From Adineta steineri (lineage: Eukaryota; Rotifera; Eurotatoria; Adinetida; Adinetidae): 64,000 nt of DNA. The stretch is from the NCBI GenBank assembly GCA_905250115.1, contig CAJNOI010000080.1, forward strand, positions 124,001 through 188,000, written 5' to 3'. Below are positions 1-12,760 of the stretch, piece after piece (position 1 is the first letter of the stretch; the number at the start of each line of letters is the position of its first letter). The notes under the pieces were generated by a model. It worked only from the letters and a program-made list of their open reading frames with translations. It made no database searches and was not told where the DNA came from. A program made the translations under genes and the position numbers.

Positions 1-1958
1 CAAGATGGATATTATGAAATGACATCGGATGATGCTGAAAATACTTATGCGGAATATGAACGTACATTTGGTTTTGTTGTTTCAAAAAAAGTTTTGGGAC
101 GTTTTACGGATTTTCGTCATATTGAATGGCAAGATTTACAAAAATCAATATGGGAAAAAATTAAAGATAAACAAGGTTATGAACAAATTATTTATGATCG
201 TCTTCGACCTGATAATTATTCTGATGTATCAAAAAATATGTCACCTGCACCATTACAAACAATTGTAACAACACCAACATTAAATAAAACACCATCATCA
301 TTATCTGTAATAAAACCGAAACGAATGTTTACTTGTATGGAATGTGCATTTCGTTCACATAAACTTGTAGAATTAGATAAACATAATTGTACACAAATTC
401 AAAAAGTAAAATTTTTTCTTCTTATTATTTAAAAATTGAATTATTTTTATTTAGTTTAAAAATGAAAAACCTCATGGAAAATGTCTTATTACACTTTATG
501 AATGTACGAAATGTTCATATCGAACAATATATAAAAATTATGCAAGAAAACATATTTATTTACATCGATTTAAAAATAATAATAATCTAAAAATATTTTA
601 TTATTGCTCATTTTGTGGATATAATCATCAACAACGAAATATTATTACTGTACATATTGCTAAACATCATCCAATGATAAATACATTAACAACTACAATT
701 TCTTGTCAAGTATGTGTAAATATTATAAAATCTAATCACAAAGTATTTACTTAGTAAAGAAATTAACTGATAAGAATAAGTACAATTGAAATAATGATAC
801 TCAATTGTATTTCGATCTAATAATAAATAGGAAAAAATCCGAATAACTCACGAATGCAGAGCGATAACGAAGTGTGGCTTTCACTACGACATAGAAGAGA
901 CTTTGACGCACATATTTAAGTAAGATTAAAAACCCTACTGAGTCAGTTTTTGACTTCCTTCCGTAGTCGATAATATCCAATGCTCATACGAAGTATTAAG
1001 TTTTAAAAAGATTCCGTTTATAGGTTAAATCATCGGCCTCAAAGGGTTAATATAGTCAATCTAGAGAATGTAATCAAAATCGGTTCTATAAGGGTATTCC
1101 AGATCGTTATCAAATAATACTTTCGCCAATGGTGAAACTTTATTGTAATTTCGCCAATTGAATTTTATTGATTTAAAAATAAATATGTTTTTAGTATAAT
1201 TGTGATGCCGATTTTACAATAAAACAAGTTAGTTTATATCGATCATTTATTGAACGTCAATTAACTAATTATCAATTAAATAAATCTCGAGTTTTCTATT
1301 GTACGACTTGTCCACATGTATCAACATCAATATTAGAACATAATCATCATCAATTATGTCATGAAGAAAATCCAATAAATATTTATAAATGTTCATATTG
1401 TTCATTTGCATCGAATTCTTTATTATATACAGTAAATAAGAAATTTCTATTATTGTTTTGTGTATTAATTTGAAATTATTTTAGCATCAACATAATTTAT
1501 TGCATTCAAAAACAAGTCGATTATTATCATTATATACAGATACAAAAAATTTAAAAGATCTTTGTGAGTAGTTTTTATTTTTCCAAATAGAAATATTTTT
1601 ATTTGATATATTTTATAGCTGCTTCGATGATTTTTAAAGAAACTCTTGGTAAAAATCGTCGTTATCATTGTCCATTTTGCAGAAAATTTTCTTCAAGTAC
1701 TTCATCAGTCGTACTTTACCATATTAAAGTATATAATTTCTCTTTTTTATTTTAATTATTTAATTAATTTCTATTATTTTAGAATATTCATACTGGGAAC
1801 AGTAACCAACTTAATGATAGTTTAATGATCGGCTCGGATATGGCCAAAGAAATACTTGCATTAGGAAGTAATTATTATAAATGAGAATTTTTGTCTTGAT
1901 TTATTTTTAAATATATTTAGAGACGGTGAATGATGATCAACAGATGGATATTAGTTGA
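1..1958 (+). CDS. C2H2 zinc-finger protein, 5' end outside the window
   Basis: The 3' part of a multi-exon gene. Reading is open from base 1, and exons consistent in phase are 1-405, 455-709, 1195-1431, 1485-1563, 1619-1728, 1783-1867 and 1921-1958 (TGA). The joined product has several degenerate C2H2 fingers: FTCMECAFRSHKL..H, YECTKCSYRTIYK with two spaced His, YYCSFCGYNHQQR..H, FYCTTCPHVS, YKCSYCSFASNS..H and a final YHCPFCRKFSSS..H..H. Between fingers are low-complexity Asn/Thr stretches. Such proteins usually bind nucleic acid in the nucleus, but no specific family is recognisable. Intron 710-1194 is unusually long for this genome. Confidence is high for the class and low for function. 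Confidence 0.8.
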
Positions 1959-2616
1959 TTATTCTCCAGGAGAATGTTGCTCAAATATGTTCATTCGAAC
2001 TAAGAAGAAAAATAAAAAAAAGAAATCTAAACATACATTTTTTTTGTATTATGTCAGATGTTTTTTGTTTCTTTTGTTCTATTCCATTTTGATTATTAAC
2101 CTGCAATGATGTATCGATATTTGTTGATGTTATTGCTATTATTTTTTCTCTTTTGGTTATTCTCATAGTCTGATGTTCAATTTATATGAACATTATTCTT
2201 TTTTTTTGTTTTCCTTTCTTGATGAACATTCATCTTCATTATTGCATCAAACACATTCTAATAACTTCATTTGTACACTATGTGTTCAGAACTAAAATTA
2301 GAGAAAAACTGTTCTTTCCTTGACAATAGTATGTTTCTGTAACGGTCTTCTTTTTTTCTTCTTCTTGATCATCTTCTTTTTCTTCTTTATCATTTGGTCT
2401 TCTATCTATTTTTGTTGCCTGTTTAACTCTATACCAAACCTATGAATCTGATTCTCATTCATATAGTGTTTCTGTTCTTTTCTCCGTGCTTGATTTAGAT
2501 CATGGATTAATAGAAGGATAACGAGACTTTATTATGAATGAAAATAAAACTAACGAAAAAATGCTTATATTCATTTATATTTCAATAGACAAGATAATAT
2601 TTATAAGATTAAAGAA
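1959..2616. other. Intergenic, T-rich then mixed
   Basis: Between the zinc-finger stop and the foldback element. It holds pyrimidine-rich runs (about 2200-2400) and no coding exon I can support. Confidence 0.6.
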
Positions 2617-3013
2617 AAGTAGAGTTCGATGAGGTATAAAAAAACCAGAACGAATTGGTGCCCTCATGTATTTATTCTCGACTTGCTACGAGATATTTCG
2701 AATGCTACATTATTCAAATGAAATCGTGCTCATAGACAGATCTCATTGGTGCTAGAATAGATGCATTCTTCTTGAAACAAACGAATTATAAAAAACTGAT
2801 CCGTCTTGGATATCCACTGTCTCGTGAAAGAAGCATTCGTCCGAGCTAGGACCTGTAGAATATCCGAACGCCGATGATATTTGTTTATAAGCATAATTTC
2901 AAGTGAACATTACAGCAGTCGAATTTTTTTTAAGTATCTCGCAGCAAGTCGAGAATAAAGACGTGAGAGCACAAATTCTTTTTAGTTTTTTTATACCTTA
3001 TCGAGGTCTGCTT
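2617..3013. mobile_element. Foldback (long imperfect inverted repeat) element, about 400 bp
   Basis: The left arm starting AAGTAGAGTTCGATGAGG and the reverse complement of the right end AAGCAGACCTCGATAAGG match. Both continue through GGTATAAAAAAAC, TTTATTCTCGACTTGCT and GAGATA, and more loosely for roughly 150 bases toward a central loop near 2790-2850. It has no ORF and no clear target-site duplication. It could be a non-autonomous DNA transposon or a structured non-coding transcript. Confidence 0.75.
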
Positions 3014-3039
3014 ATTGTCAAAAGATGTAATTCAAACGG

Positions 3040-3217
3040 CTTAAATATAGTGGCATAACCAGGATTTTGCCCTAGCGAAGCCGATTTTCATTCTCTTTTA
3101 ATCAAGATCGTCTAACAGTCTGAGAGAATCTCAAAATTTCCTAGGGAGACCTCAAAAATTTCTAGGAGGAGCGGTGCTCCCTATAGCTCACCCACTAGCT
3201 ACGCCACTACTTAAATA
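3040..3217. mobile_element. hAT-like MITE with 8-bp target-site duplication
   Basis: Element body 3048-3209 (162 bp) begins TAGTGGCATAACCA and ends in the reverse complement of TAGTGGCGTAGCTA. It is flanked on both sides by CTTAAATA (3040-3047 and 3210-3217). An 8-bp duplication and short TIRs fit the hAT superfamily. The body has no coding capacity, so it is non-autonomous. It lies 26 bp past the foldback element. Confidence 0.85.
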
Positions 3218-3416
3218 TATTCCCCTTAATATTCAATTCAACTCAGTACGTTTTAAATTTGTTCACGTGTGTTAATCTATATTATTTTTCTGTTAATATC
3301 ATGATTTCATGTTTATTTAATATTGTATAAGAGAAAAAAAATGATAATAGACAAGATTAACAACAACAACAACAAAAAAATATATATATAATGAAGAAGA
3401 TTTGATTTTTGAGACA

Positions 3417-5124
3417 TTAAAATTTACAGTTATCAGGTGGCATAAATGTTGTACGTTGTTGTTCTTTTCGTTTTTCTTGTAAATCAGCAAAGAATGTTGT
3501 TACATCAGTAGCTGTTAATACTCCATCACCATTTGCTTTATCACGAAGAAAATCACCAAGTGATTTTTTAAAATCATTAATACCTTGTAAAACTTCTAAT
3601 TTTTTAACATGATCAAGTTTTTGTAATGAACTAGCTAATAATTTATCGGCATCAAGATTTTCACTTTTAGCTAATGCTTGTTTTTCATATTCTTGTATAG
3701 CATCATCATCATTAAATACAACTGTAAGATTTAAATCATCATATATTTTCTAAAAAGAAAATATTAACAAAAACAAAACTTTTTTCAATTAAATACTTAC
3801 ACAACATTGAACACATCGACATAATCGATTTCTCCAACCATCACGTAAAAAGATTGTATGAAGTTCATTTTCATTTACATTTGAAGTAAGAAAACATGGT
3901 GGGTTATTACTAGCAGCTAAATTTAAAAATCATATGAACAAAGGAATTCATTCACTCAGTATACATGCTGAAGTATTTAGAAATTTGTATGTTTACTCTT
4001 GAATTTAAATATTACACTATTTCAATTACTCAAATATAAAGGCTCACGATGTATGACCCACTCTTTTTAATTTTAGTTTCTAAATGATAGAAATAATCAA
4101 TTTTGCTAATTAAATCATTTCTTATTTACTGATGTTCTACTCTAGTTAATTATACTATTAAATACATATACAAATTTCCTTTTAATATTATAGAGATAAG
4201 AAAATCTCACATATGCTTACCAGCATTGTTTTCTACTGGGCGTGATGGAATAGCACTAGACTCTAAAAAAACAATCATGTTTAATTATGAATTTATTTCT
4301 CATTTTTCTAACCATCATATTGAGCTAAAAATGGATGTTTAGTTACACATGCTTGGCATATCATATCCATTTGATCAGCTTCATTTTCTTCCATAGGTGT
4401 TGGAACACCCAAATGCTACAAAACAGTTCTTAAAAAATACAAACAAGAAATCGTTTTTTTCTGTTTACTTGACTATGAAACCAATCTTCGCATATCATAC
4501 ATTGAATCATAGCATCATCATCGGACTATTTTGTAAATAAAAAAAAGAATTGACTTATGATAGAATTCTATCAAAATAATTTACTGGTAATTCTTTATCT
4601 GGATAAGGACGTTTACATGTACAATATAAACCACGAAAATTATCATCATATTTATTTGAAACATTTTCTGGATCTTTATTCTAATAAAATTCAAAGTTAA
4701 TATTTTTCTTGTAAAATTAAATTATCTCACTGGATAAAGTTTACATGGTTGATGGCTTAATTTTGAATTTCCACAATCACACCGAAAAAATCTAAAATAA
4801 TTCATATGGAAAAAAGTTTTTTTATCATTTATTTTAAGTTAAATACCGTCGTGTATATAATTCATTAACTTCATGATTATTATGACAATGAAATGCACAT
4901 GCTGCACAAACACCAGCTAATTGTCCATTCCCATTATTATTACATGTCATACAAACAAATAAAGCTTGTCGTTTAACATATCCTTGTGGATATGTACATG
5001 TATCTGTATCACAATTACCATAGAGTGCACGTTCTCGATCTAATTCAGCTTCTTCATCATCAATTTGTTCAAGTAATTCACTACATGTTACTATTTCTTC
5101 ATTTTCACCGTCATTAGTAGACAT
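3417..5124 (-). CDS. UBR7: UBR7-type UBR-box/PHD putative E3 ubiquitin ligase
   Basis: Eight exons join in phase: 5124-4847, 4791-4731, 4680-4585, 4525-4469, 4415-4313, 4262-4221, 3916-3801 and 3749-3417, giving about 361 aa. The acidic N-terminus is followed by a UBR box (about residues 30-110) with regularly spaced Cys/His, including CMTCNNNGNGQLAGVCAAC, FHCHNNHEVNELYTRR and FFRCDCGNSKL. A PHD-like zinc module follows, with LYCTCKRPYPD, IQCMICEDWFHSQ and MICQACVTKHPFL, then CRCVQCC near the C-terminal domain. UBR7 proteins are nuclear and are reported to recognise or ubiquitinate histones. Human UBR7 is slightly longer (about 425 aa). The ATG is the first in frame, with an acceptor-like TTAATTAG 11 bases upstream. 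Confidence 0.92.
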
Positions 5125-5206
5125 TGATTAATTTTCTAATTAAATAAAGAAAATATAGTACTTTATCTACACGATGAAAAATCTTCGTATGTCATTTTTC
5201 TGTTCG

Positions 5207-5361
5207 TTAAAATGAACCCCTCCCCGTAATAAAAGGGCCGGGGTCTTCTATTATGGTTTCACAACTTGCACTTTTTTGTGGAAAAATCACCCTCCACTTC
5301 CTACGGCGGTTTTTCCCGATTTTTGCTCCAGAGGGGCCTTCTATTGTAGAGGGGCGTTTAA
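5207..5361. mobile_element. Small GC-richer inverted-repeat element, possibly TTAA-targeting
   Basis: The left end AACCCCTCCCCGTAATAAAA resembles the reverse complement of the right end (AACGCCCCTCTACAATAGAA). TTAA lies at 5207-5210 and 5358-5361. The middle carries GGCGGTTTTTCCCGATTTTT. It stands out in base composition from the surroundings. TTAA duplications are typical of piggyBac-type elements, but the TIR match is imperfect, so the assignment is tentative. Confidence 0.5.
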
Positions 5362-6008
5362 AGTCAAGATAGGATATCATAAAATATTAAAAGAATCATA
5401 CTAATCGATTCATTAGAGATCACAAAATAGTTCAAGCTGATTAGATTCTAATTCAACAATGATTCTTCTATACTAATCATATGACAGTTTATCAATAAGA
5501 TATATGTCAAATCTTGTCAATACACTTGAATTTTATGGATTGAAAAATGTAGGTGTAAAACAAATTTTATTTAATCAACTGACCTTATTCCCTAGCGACA
5601 AACTATATATGTAAAGAAAATGATTGTTAATCATTTTAACTGAAAAAGTTTAGTTCATTTTAAGAGTAAATAATTGACTGACACAATACCAATTAGTATC
5701 AACAAGATATTCTTTTACTTTCAAAATGAATCTACCACTTTAGTCGTTCTATTCTTTTCTCGATAGAATATAACATTAGCTTACCTATATAACTCTCGGT
5801 TATTTAAGTAAAAGTATTTTTTATTTCGGCGATGTTTTTTTAAAAGAGTATTTCTAGAACAAACCAAAAAAAAAACAAGATGATGAATAATGACATGATG
5901 TCCTAGAACAGTGCAAAAGATTAATAGAAAAAAAAATGTAATAACGTTAAAAACACAACAACAATAACGATAACAAAGTCATTCATCAGAGGGTGAAGGG
6001 CATCATAT

Positions 6009-6044
6009 GCACACGCACACATTCACACACACACACACGCGCAC
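6009..6044. repeat. Imperfect (CA)n microsatellite
   Basis: Alternating CA/CG dinucleotides just downstream of the CCT8 stop, probably within its 3' UTR or flank. Confidence 0.8.
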
Positions 6045-6071
6045 ATTTGTTGTCTAATTTTTCCTAATCAT

Positions 6072-7997
6072 TTAATCATCATTATCCCATCCTTTGTTTT
6101 CCTTTGGTTTTGGTCCACCAGCTGGTTTAGCACAAATAATTTCATCAACACTTAAAACCGTACAAGCAGCTTTTGTTGCAAATAAAATTGCCCATTTTTT
6201 TGTTAAATATAAATCATATAATTCATTCAATTTCACATCACCTGTATCATATGTTATATCATTGGATTGTGTTGCTTCAGATTGAATTTGTCCAATAACA
6301 AAACCCAAATTAGGATTATCATGATGACCAACATAAAGTTTAGCTAAAATTTCTGTACTTTTAACACCTGAGTTTTCTGCAAGAATTTTTGGTATAAATT
6401 CAAATGTTTCAGCAAAACGTTGAATAGCATATTGTTCAATTCCAGGACATGTACGAGCATATTCCGAAAGTTTTGATGCTAATTCAATTTCTGTTGCACC
6501 ACCACCTGGTAATAACATTGTATCACGTGTTAATGCTTTGAAATTATTAACAGCATCATCAACAGCTCGTTCACAATCATCAAGAATCTAGAAAAAACAA
6601 AAAAATTTATTTCTATTTTTCTCTATTTCAAAACTTACTTGATCAGTTGATCCACGTAAAATTATTGTTGAAATATGTGATTTTTCATGTTTAAAAATGA
6701 TAACATGTGTTTCACCAATTTCATCAACATAAATTGAATCACAAGCACCAATTTCGTCATGTGTTGGTGCACGAAGTTTTGGTAAAACAACAGCATCAAT
6801 TGTTTTTGCAACACGACGTAAATCAAATTTCGACATTAAACGTACAGTCATTATTTTATATTTATTTAAGAAATGAAGTGCCATTTCACCAACTTTACCT
6901 CCACTAACAATAACATTAATACCCATATCAGCTAAAGCTTTAATTTGATATTCAATACTTGCTTCTTCATCTTTTGAAAAAGCTAATAATTCATCAGCTG
7001 ATTTTAATAATACTGTTCCTTTTGTTTCTGTTACTTGTATATCAATTGGACAACTAAATACAGCAATTCGTGCTTGATTTACTCGTGTTATTTCAGATTC
7101 AACTTCACGTTTTAATACCATGCCGGGTATCATTGTTGATTGAAATAAACCTCCACCTAAGATTTTACATATACGAACATTATCAACATTAAATGAAGCG
7201 GATGAATCACTTCCAGTTACTGTTAAACATGCTTTTGTTACTAATTCACCTAAAAATTCATGATAACCAAATAATTTACTTCCAATAGCTGTTTGAAGAA
7301 CTTTTGAAACAATTGGTTCATTATCACGTAAATTTTCTTTTGTTAAATTAGCTTTGATTTCAAATGTTGGAAGTAATTCTAATGTTTTTTTTAATGCTAA
7401 ATTAAATCCATCAGTTATTTCACTCGGTGATAAACCCATACGAAGAAGACTTTCAGCATTCTCAAGTAATTTAGCTCCAAACAAAATAACATAATTTGTT
7501 CCATCTCCAATTTCTTTTTCTTGCATATCACTTGCTAACATTAAAATTTTTGCTGCTGGATGAACAACATCAATTTCACGAAGAATTGATGCGGCATCAT
7601 TTGTAACAAATAATTTTTCAATATGATTTATAACCATTTTATTTAAACCATTAGGACCAAAACTTGATGTTGTTGTTTCACTTAATTCTTTGCAAGCATT
7701 TATATTACGATAGACAGCTTCTTCAAGACCTACGAAAATAAAAATTTTTATTATTCTTCTAAAAGAAAACACTTCGGATTGGGTGAAGAAAAAAGAAAAT
7801 ACATCGTTTTATTTTAACGATAGTGAATAAATATTTCACTTTTTTTTCGAATTTAGAAATAAAACGGCTAAGTTTTAATTAATTCGTGAATACAAAAAAT
7901 TGATTAGATGATTGTTTAATCACTTACCATGCGTATATTTTGCTCCTTCTTTCATCATAGAAGCGAAACCGGGTGCTCTTGGTACGTGCATAGCCAT
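6072..7997 (-). CDS. CCT8: Chaperonin CCT subunit theta
   Basis: Four exons join in phase: 7997-7928, 7729-6639, 6587-6072 and the intervening introns, giving about 558 aa, the normal length for a CCT subunit. The N-terminus MAMHVPRAPGFASMMKEGAK followed by GLEEAVYRNI is diagnostic of theta. The ATP-binding motif GDGTN, the FGPNGLNKM segment and the C-terminal equatorial LLPGGGATEIELA are present. The product is one of eight subunits of the cytosolic TRiC/CCT ring that folds actin, tubulin and WD-repeat proteins. The first intron (7730-7927) follows 23 codons. No damage is visible. Confidence 0.95.
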
Positions 7998-9589
7998 TTT
8001 GATATTTGATTTATGGAGATGAAATTACTTGTATAAAGATATTATCTAAAAATAGCAATAAGAAAAATTTTAATAAATATCCTATGATGTTCAAATGAAC
8101 ATATATATATATTTATAGAGTTTCTTGTCATTTGTTACCGTTTATTTGAACAATATATTTCGTTAGATACGGGTTTATATATTCATAAAACTATTATTTA
8201 TGAAACAAGTTATCATTAGTTGAACTCTCATTGTTACTAACTATTCCTAAACAAAGTACTGAAATGACTTTTGTTGGTTAATATATAATAGTCGATGGTT
8301 AGATCTATCAAATAATATAAAAGTAAAAGAAAGAAAAAAGAGAGAAAATCTAATCTGTTAGTTACCATTATTGTTGTTGTATTACTTAGTTTGTTTGATT
8401 GGATACAAGAATATAACATGTATGACTGCCTTCATAATAAAAATACTTTAGATATATTTTGAAATATTTAATATTGATTATACCTTTTCTTTATTTAATT
8501 TTTCTTAATTTTCGACTTTTTAGTCATCGATCAAACCTGACATCTATCGAATTAGAAGAATTATAATCAATGTTTTCTGAAAGAACATTTACTTGATTTT
8601 TATCATATTTATTGGGCTATCACGAGCAGGGAGAGAGGGGAAGTGACTCCCTCCAAATATGAGTCTCAGTTGAATGTTGACTACCTGGGTAGGACTGTCA
8701 TGAACCGAGAGTGGGAGGTGATCCTCTCTCCAACCCCGAAAGGTTTGCGACAGCGCTGCATATTTATTTTCTTAGTTTATTTAACACAGATGAACAATCA
8801 TATAAAATTTACCTGTTAACAAAAACTAGATTCAAGTTACAACGTTGCACAAAGTATTATTAAATTACATGCATATTAATGTTTCTATTAATAATGTATT
8901 CAATTTTTGAATAAAATATACTCCTCCTATTTAATGTTTCATTTTTGTGACCCATCATCCTTATCAACTATAAGATTTGAAAAAAAGTTGTTTTTTTCTA
9001 AGAAGCTTTCTTTTTATTCCGAATCAATGAAAAGATGTGCCAGATTTCTTTTTGTATAAGATTCTTTACAAATTCATATAGAAAAGGAAATACTTTCAAA
9101 ACTACTTTCTGGTCTATTACACATCCATAGATAAAATATATTATCTAGGCTTTTTATTGAATATCTAGAAAAGATTTTCTAAGAATATAAGTTATGCATA
9201 AAATTAAGTCATAATAAGTTCTTATATCAAGATGAATATTCCTGACGACATCTTTTCTAATACTGTAGAGGGCTATGCGTTTATGTCTTCCTTAGATGTT
9301 CAACACTTGGCAACCAAATACATTTATGTCCTCAATAAAGGTGAAAAAGAAAAAAACATAAACAATGAAGGTATGACGCATTAAATAGTCAACTTTTTTC
9401 TCTCTACTCCTGTGAATGAGTACAAGAGAAAGAAAAAAAAATAGTGTTTTTGTCATTGATTATTCACTATTCTACTTCTTTGTTTTCTTATTTTTCTAGT
9501 TCAATGCCATATAATTCGTAATAAAATATTCTATTTAATATATTTATAACTGCGTCTTTGAAACAAAACTTATTTCAATATAAACAGTC
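7998..9589. other. Intergenic between CCT8 and ARL13B (divergent)
   Basis: About 1.6 kb between two divergent starts, so both promoters probably lie here. A GC-richer patch at about 8605-8760 contains GAGAGAGG near its left side and CCTCTCTC near its right, perhaps a degraded inverted-repeat insertion. No coding exon is supportable. Confidence 0.5.
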
Positions 9590-12368
9590 ATGGGTGGAAC
9601 ACCTTGCAAAGGCACACCAAATAGTAACAAGTAAAATTTATTCATATTAAATTAAAAAAGAAAAAAACTTTTTTCATTTTTTATCTCATAGAACCATTAG
9701 TATTGCTATTCTCGGTTTAGATAATGCTGGTAAATCATATAATATAAAGTCAATTTTGATATAATTTTTTTTTTGTTTTTGCAGGAAAAACAACAACAAC
9801 TCGAGTATTAGAAAAAGGTATCATATATATATTTATTTTTTCTATAAATATTTAATTAATTTAATATTTTTAGCTCCAGTTGATTCTGTTGCACCGACAA
9901 TTGGTTTTTCTCAAACGGAAATAACACATAAAAATGAGAAAATTAAATTAATTGATTTAGGTGGTGCAAAAACATTTCGTGAAGCATGGCGTCATTATTA
10001 TGATGATGCATATGGATTTGTTTATGTTCTTGATTCAAGTGAAGAAGATCGTCTTGGAGAAAATCGTGATGTATTAAAAAGACTTTTACAAGAAGAAAAA
10101 GTTAAAGGAAAACCAATTCTTATGTATATATATTTCAAACAAATTGAACTTAAATTTTTATTTTATTTTGTCCATTTAGTTTGGCAAATAAACAAGATAA
10201 AGCTGAAGCACTTGATAAAAATACAATACTTGAAGATTTAAAGATTGAACGACTTGTGAACGAAAATCAAACATTATGTCGAGTGGTAAGAGAGAAAATA
10301 TATTGAAAATGAAAATTTTATTTGCTTTATATATAGGAATTATGTACAGCAAAATCAATGAATCGTAATGGAAAAAATTCTAATATTGATGAATCTATTC
10401 GACATGGATTCGATTGGCTTATTAAAACAGTTTATGAAAATTATGATATTTTACATAGACGTGTAGATCAAGATGTACAAAAACGTAATGAAGTTGAACT
10501 TAAAGCTAAACGTGAACGACAAGAACGTGTACAAAGACTGCGTGAAGAGTAAAAATAAATTTTGTTTTTTTCTTTAAATAATTAATTAATATTAATTTAG
10601 ACGAGAAAAACAAGAAGCAGAAGAAGATAATAAAGACAAAAATAAGGACGATGATGACGATGAAGATACCATAAAAAAAGGTTTTGTACCAATTGGTCAA
10701 GCTGTTAAAAATGCTGAAGTAAGAACTCTGGCTGCTACTGCTAACAATTCTTAGAAAATAGTACATTTGAACTGTCTTCTGTCTGTAATTATTTTATTTT
10801 TTATCACATTGATATCAACTGATAATAAACAAAAAAAGAAACAGTTGAATATGAATATATTATTTAATGATGTATACATAGAACACTACAAAAGTTTTTC
10901 CACTCGGGTCTCTTGACCAAGAACTAACTTTACCACTGTAATGTCTTGTGCTCTGTTATTTCTTTTTTACGAAGTTAAATAGTCGTGTTTTGTGTTATAA
11001 TTTCATAGTTTACTTTCAAAATGAATCGATCGTGGGAAAACGATATTTTGTTAGTATAGAATAAGTTTCTTACTTCATCTTTTCACAGTATCGAAATTTG
11101 ATATCTCAATGTTGTATTCATTCTGAATGTGAATTATGCAACTATTCAAAAATCGGTCTTATATAAACTGCATTTTGTGATTTGTTTTAAATACAACCTG
11201 TTAAAAGATTAAATACTGATGAACAAAATACGATCATTCAACTCGTCATGAGCTATGCTGGAAATCCCGTATACCTAAAATAGTACAGCACAACTCTTAG
11301 GATTCTAAAATTTTGAACATCGTCAAGTCTTTTAAGAGATCCCGGGCGAAAAAACTTTTGCAGTGTTCTATGTATTTTCATACTTAGTCGATTAGTATTC
11401 TATGAATATAATATTATCGGATGAATTAATTTTGAAATTTGTTTTATCTACTTTAGAAAAATTCTACAGAAAAACCAGCAAAAGATAAGTCAAATCATAA
11501 ACCAACGAAATCCAAATCAACTGATGAAAATTTATCTCATCCACCCAAACCAGCACCACGATCTTTTTCTCAAACACGAACAATAATTAATGATGAAAAT
11601 AATGATGATCAAGATCATTCCCGACGATATAGTATAGAACATTCACCACAAAGAAAAGAATCACCTATATCTCGACCTGTCTCATCAAATAATAATGATA
11701 GTGAACAATTGAATTCCACCGATGATCAAACATCAATTCGATCAATACCTGGAAAAAAGAAAAAAGTTATTGGAGCTGGTCGACATCGTTTAAATAACGA
11801 TAGTCTTCCACCGTTAGCTCCATCATCTGCAGCTTCTCGTCGTGAAGATCTAACACAAAATAAAGGACCACCTGTTGGTACACCGCGACCACAACCACTT
11901 GTTGCACAATGGGCTATAACAATGCAAGCTCCTCAATCAACAGCTGAAAAATTAACAACAATTGCAAGTGATAACGAATTAGATGATGATAATGATAGAA
12001 AAAAATCCAAATCATCGAAACAAATTGTTTCTCCACGTTCAAATAATAATAATAACAATGAATATATAAAGAATAATAATCAGAAAAAATCAATTCGTCA
12101 AAAACAAAATACTCATTCAAATGATGATGATGATAATATATCTCAAAGATCATCATCATCAAGACAAAAATCTCGTTCAAGATTAAGTAATAATGATCAG
12201 GAAGATGAAATTAATTCAAAACAATATTACAAGAAAAACAATGATGGTGATGATGATGATGATTCCAATACACGAAAACCATCATCACTTCGTAAATTAG
12301 CGAATAATAATTCTTCACATGGATCTCGTTCAAGAAACAACGAAAACAGCGATGATGATCTTCGATGA
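9590..12368 (+). CDS. ARL13B: ARL13B-like ciliary small GTPase
   Basis: Eight phase-consistent exons: 9590-9630, 9692-9729, 9785-9817, 9874-10123, 10180-10285, 10337-10548, 10601-10718 and 11457-12368. The Arf-type G domain has GLDNAGKT (G1), VAPTIGFS (switch I), DLGGA in place of the usual Arf DxGGQ (typical of ARL13B, which lacks the catalytic Gln), and NKQD (G4). A coiled coil of Lys/Glu/Arg follows (VQKRNEVELKAKRERQERV), then a long low-complexity Ser/Asn/Asp tail with RPQPLVAQW, a proline-containing stretch like the ciliary-targeting region of ARL13B. ARL13B acts in the ciliary membrane as a GEF for ARL3. The long intron 10719-11456 may permit an earlier end (see findings). Confidence 0.93.
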
Positions 12369-12760
12369 ATAAAAACTAAGGAAAACAAAAAAAAATAAAA
12401 AATAGTTTACAACGAAATCTATTGCCTATATTTCTGTTTTTTTTAATGTACACTTTATTCTATTATGTTTATGAATGTCTAAAAAAAGAAAATATTTTTA
12501 TTGGTCATTATTTCGAAAGAAAAACAAATATGATATTTATTTATATATTGAACTAAAGAAGAGATTATAGAATTAAATTTAAGAGAAGGGAAAAGTAAAA
12601 TACAGTCTCTTCTATGATCATCGTCCGTATTGTTCGAACAATAAAATACATATCGGACGTATACTGTTACATTTCATTTGACTGTATATAAATAAATGGT
12701 AAATTTCTTCGATCATTACATTCACATCGACTTCATATTAAATTCTTTTCCTACGTTACA

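Larger units (their letters stand above)
5125..6071. other. Intergenic between UBR7 start and CCT8 stop
   Basis: Contains the small TTAA-flanked element at 5207-5361 and the CA microsatellite near 6009-6044. The rest is AT-rich sequence with no supportable gene. Confidence 0.6.
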
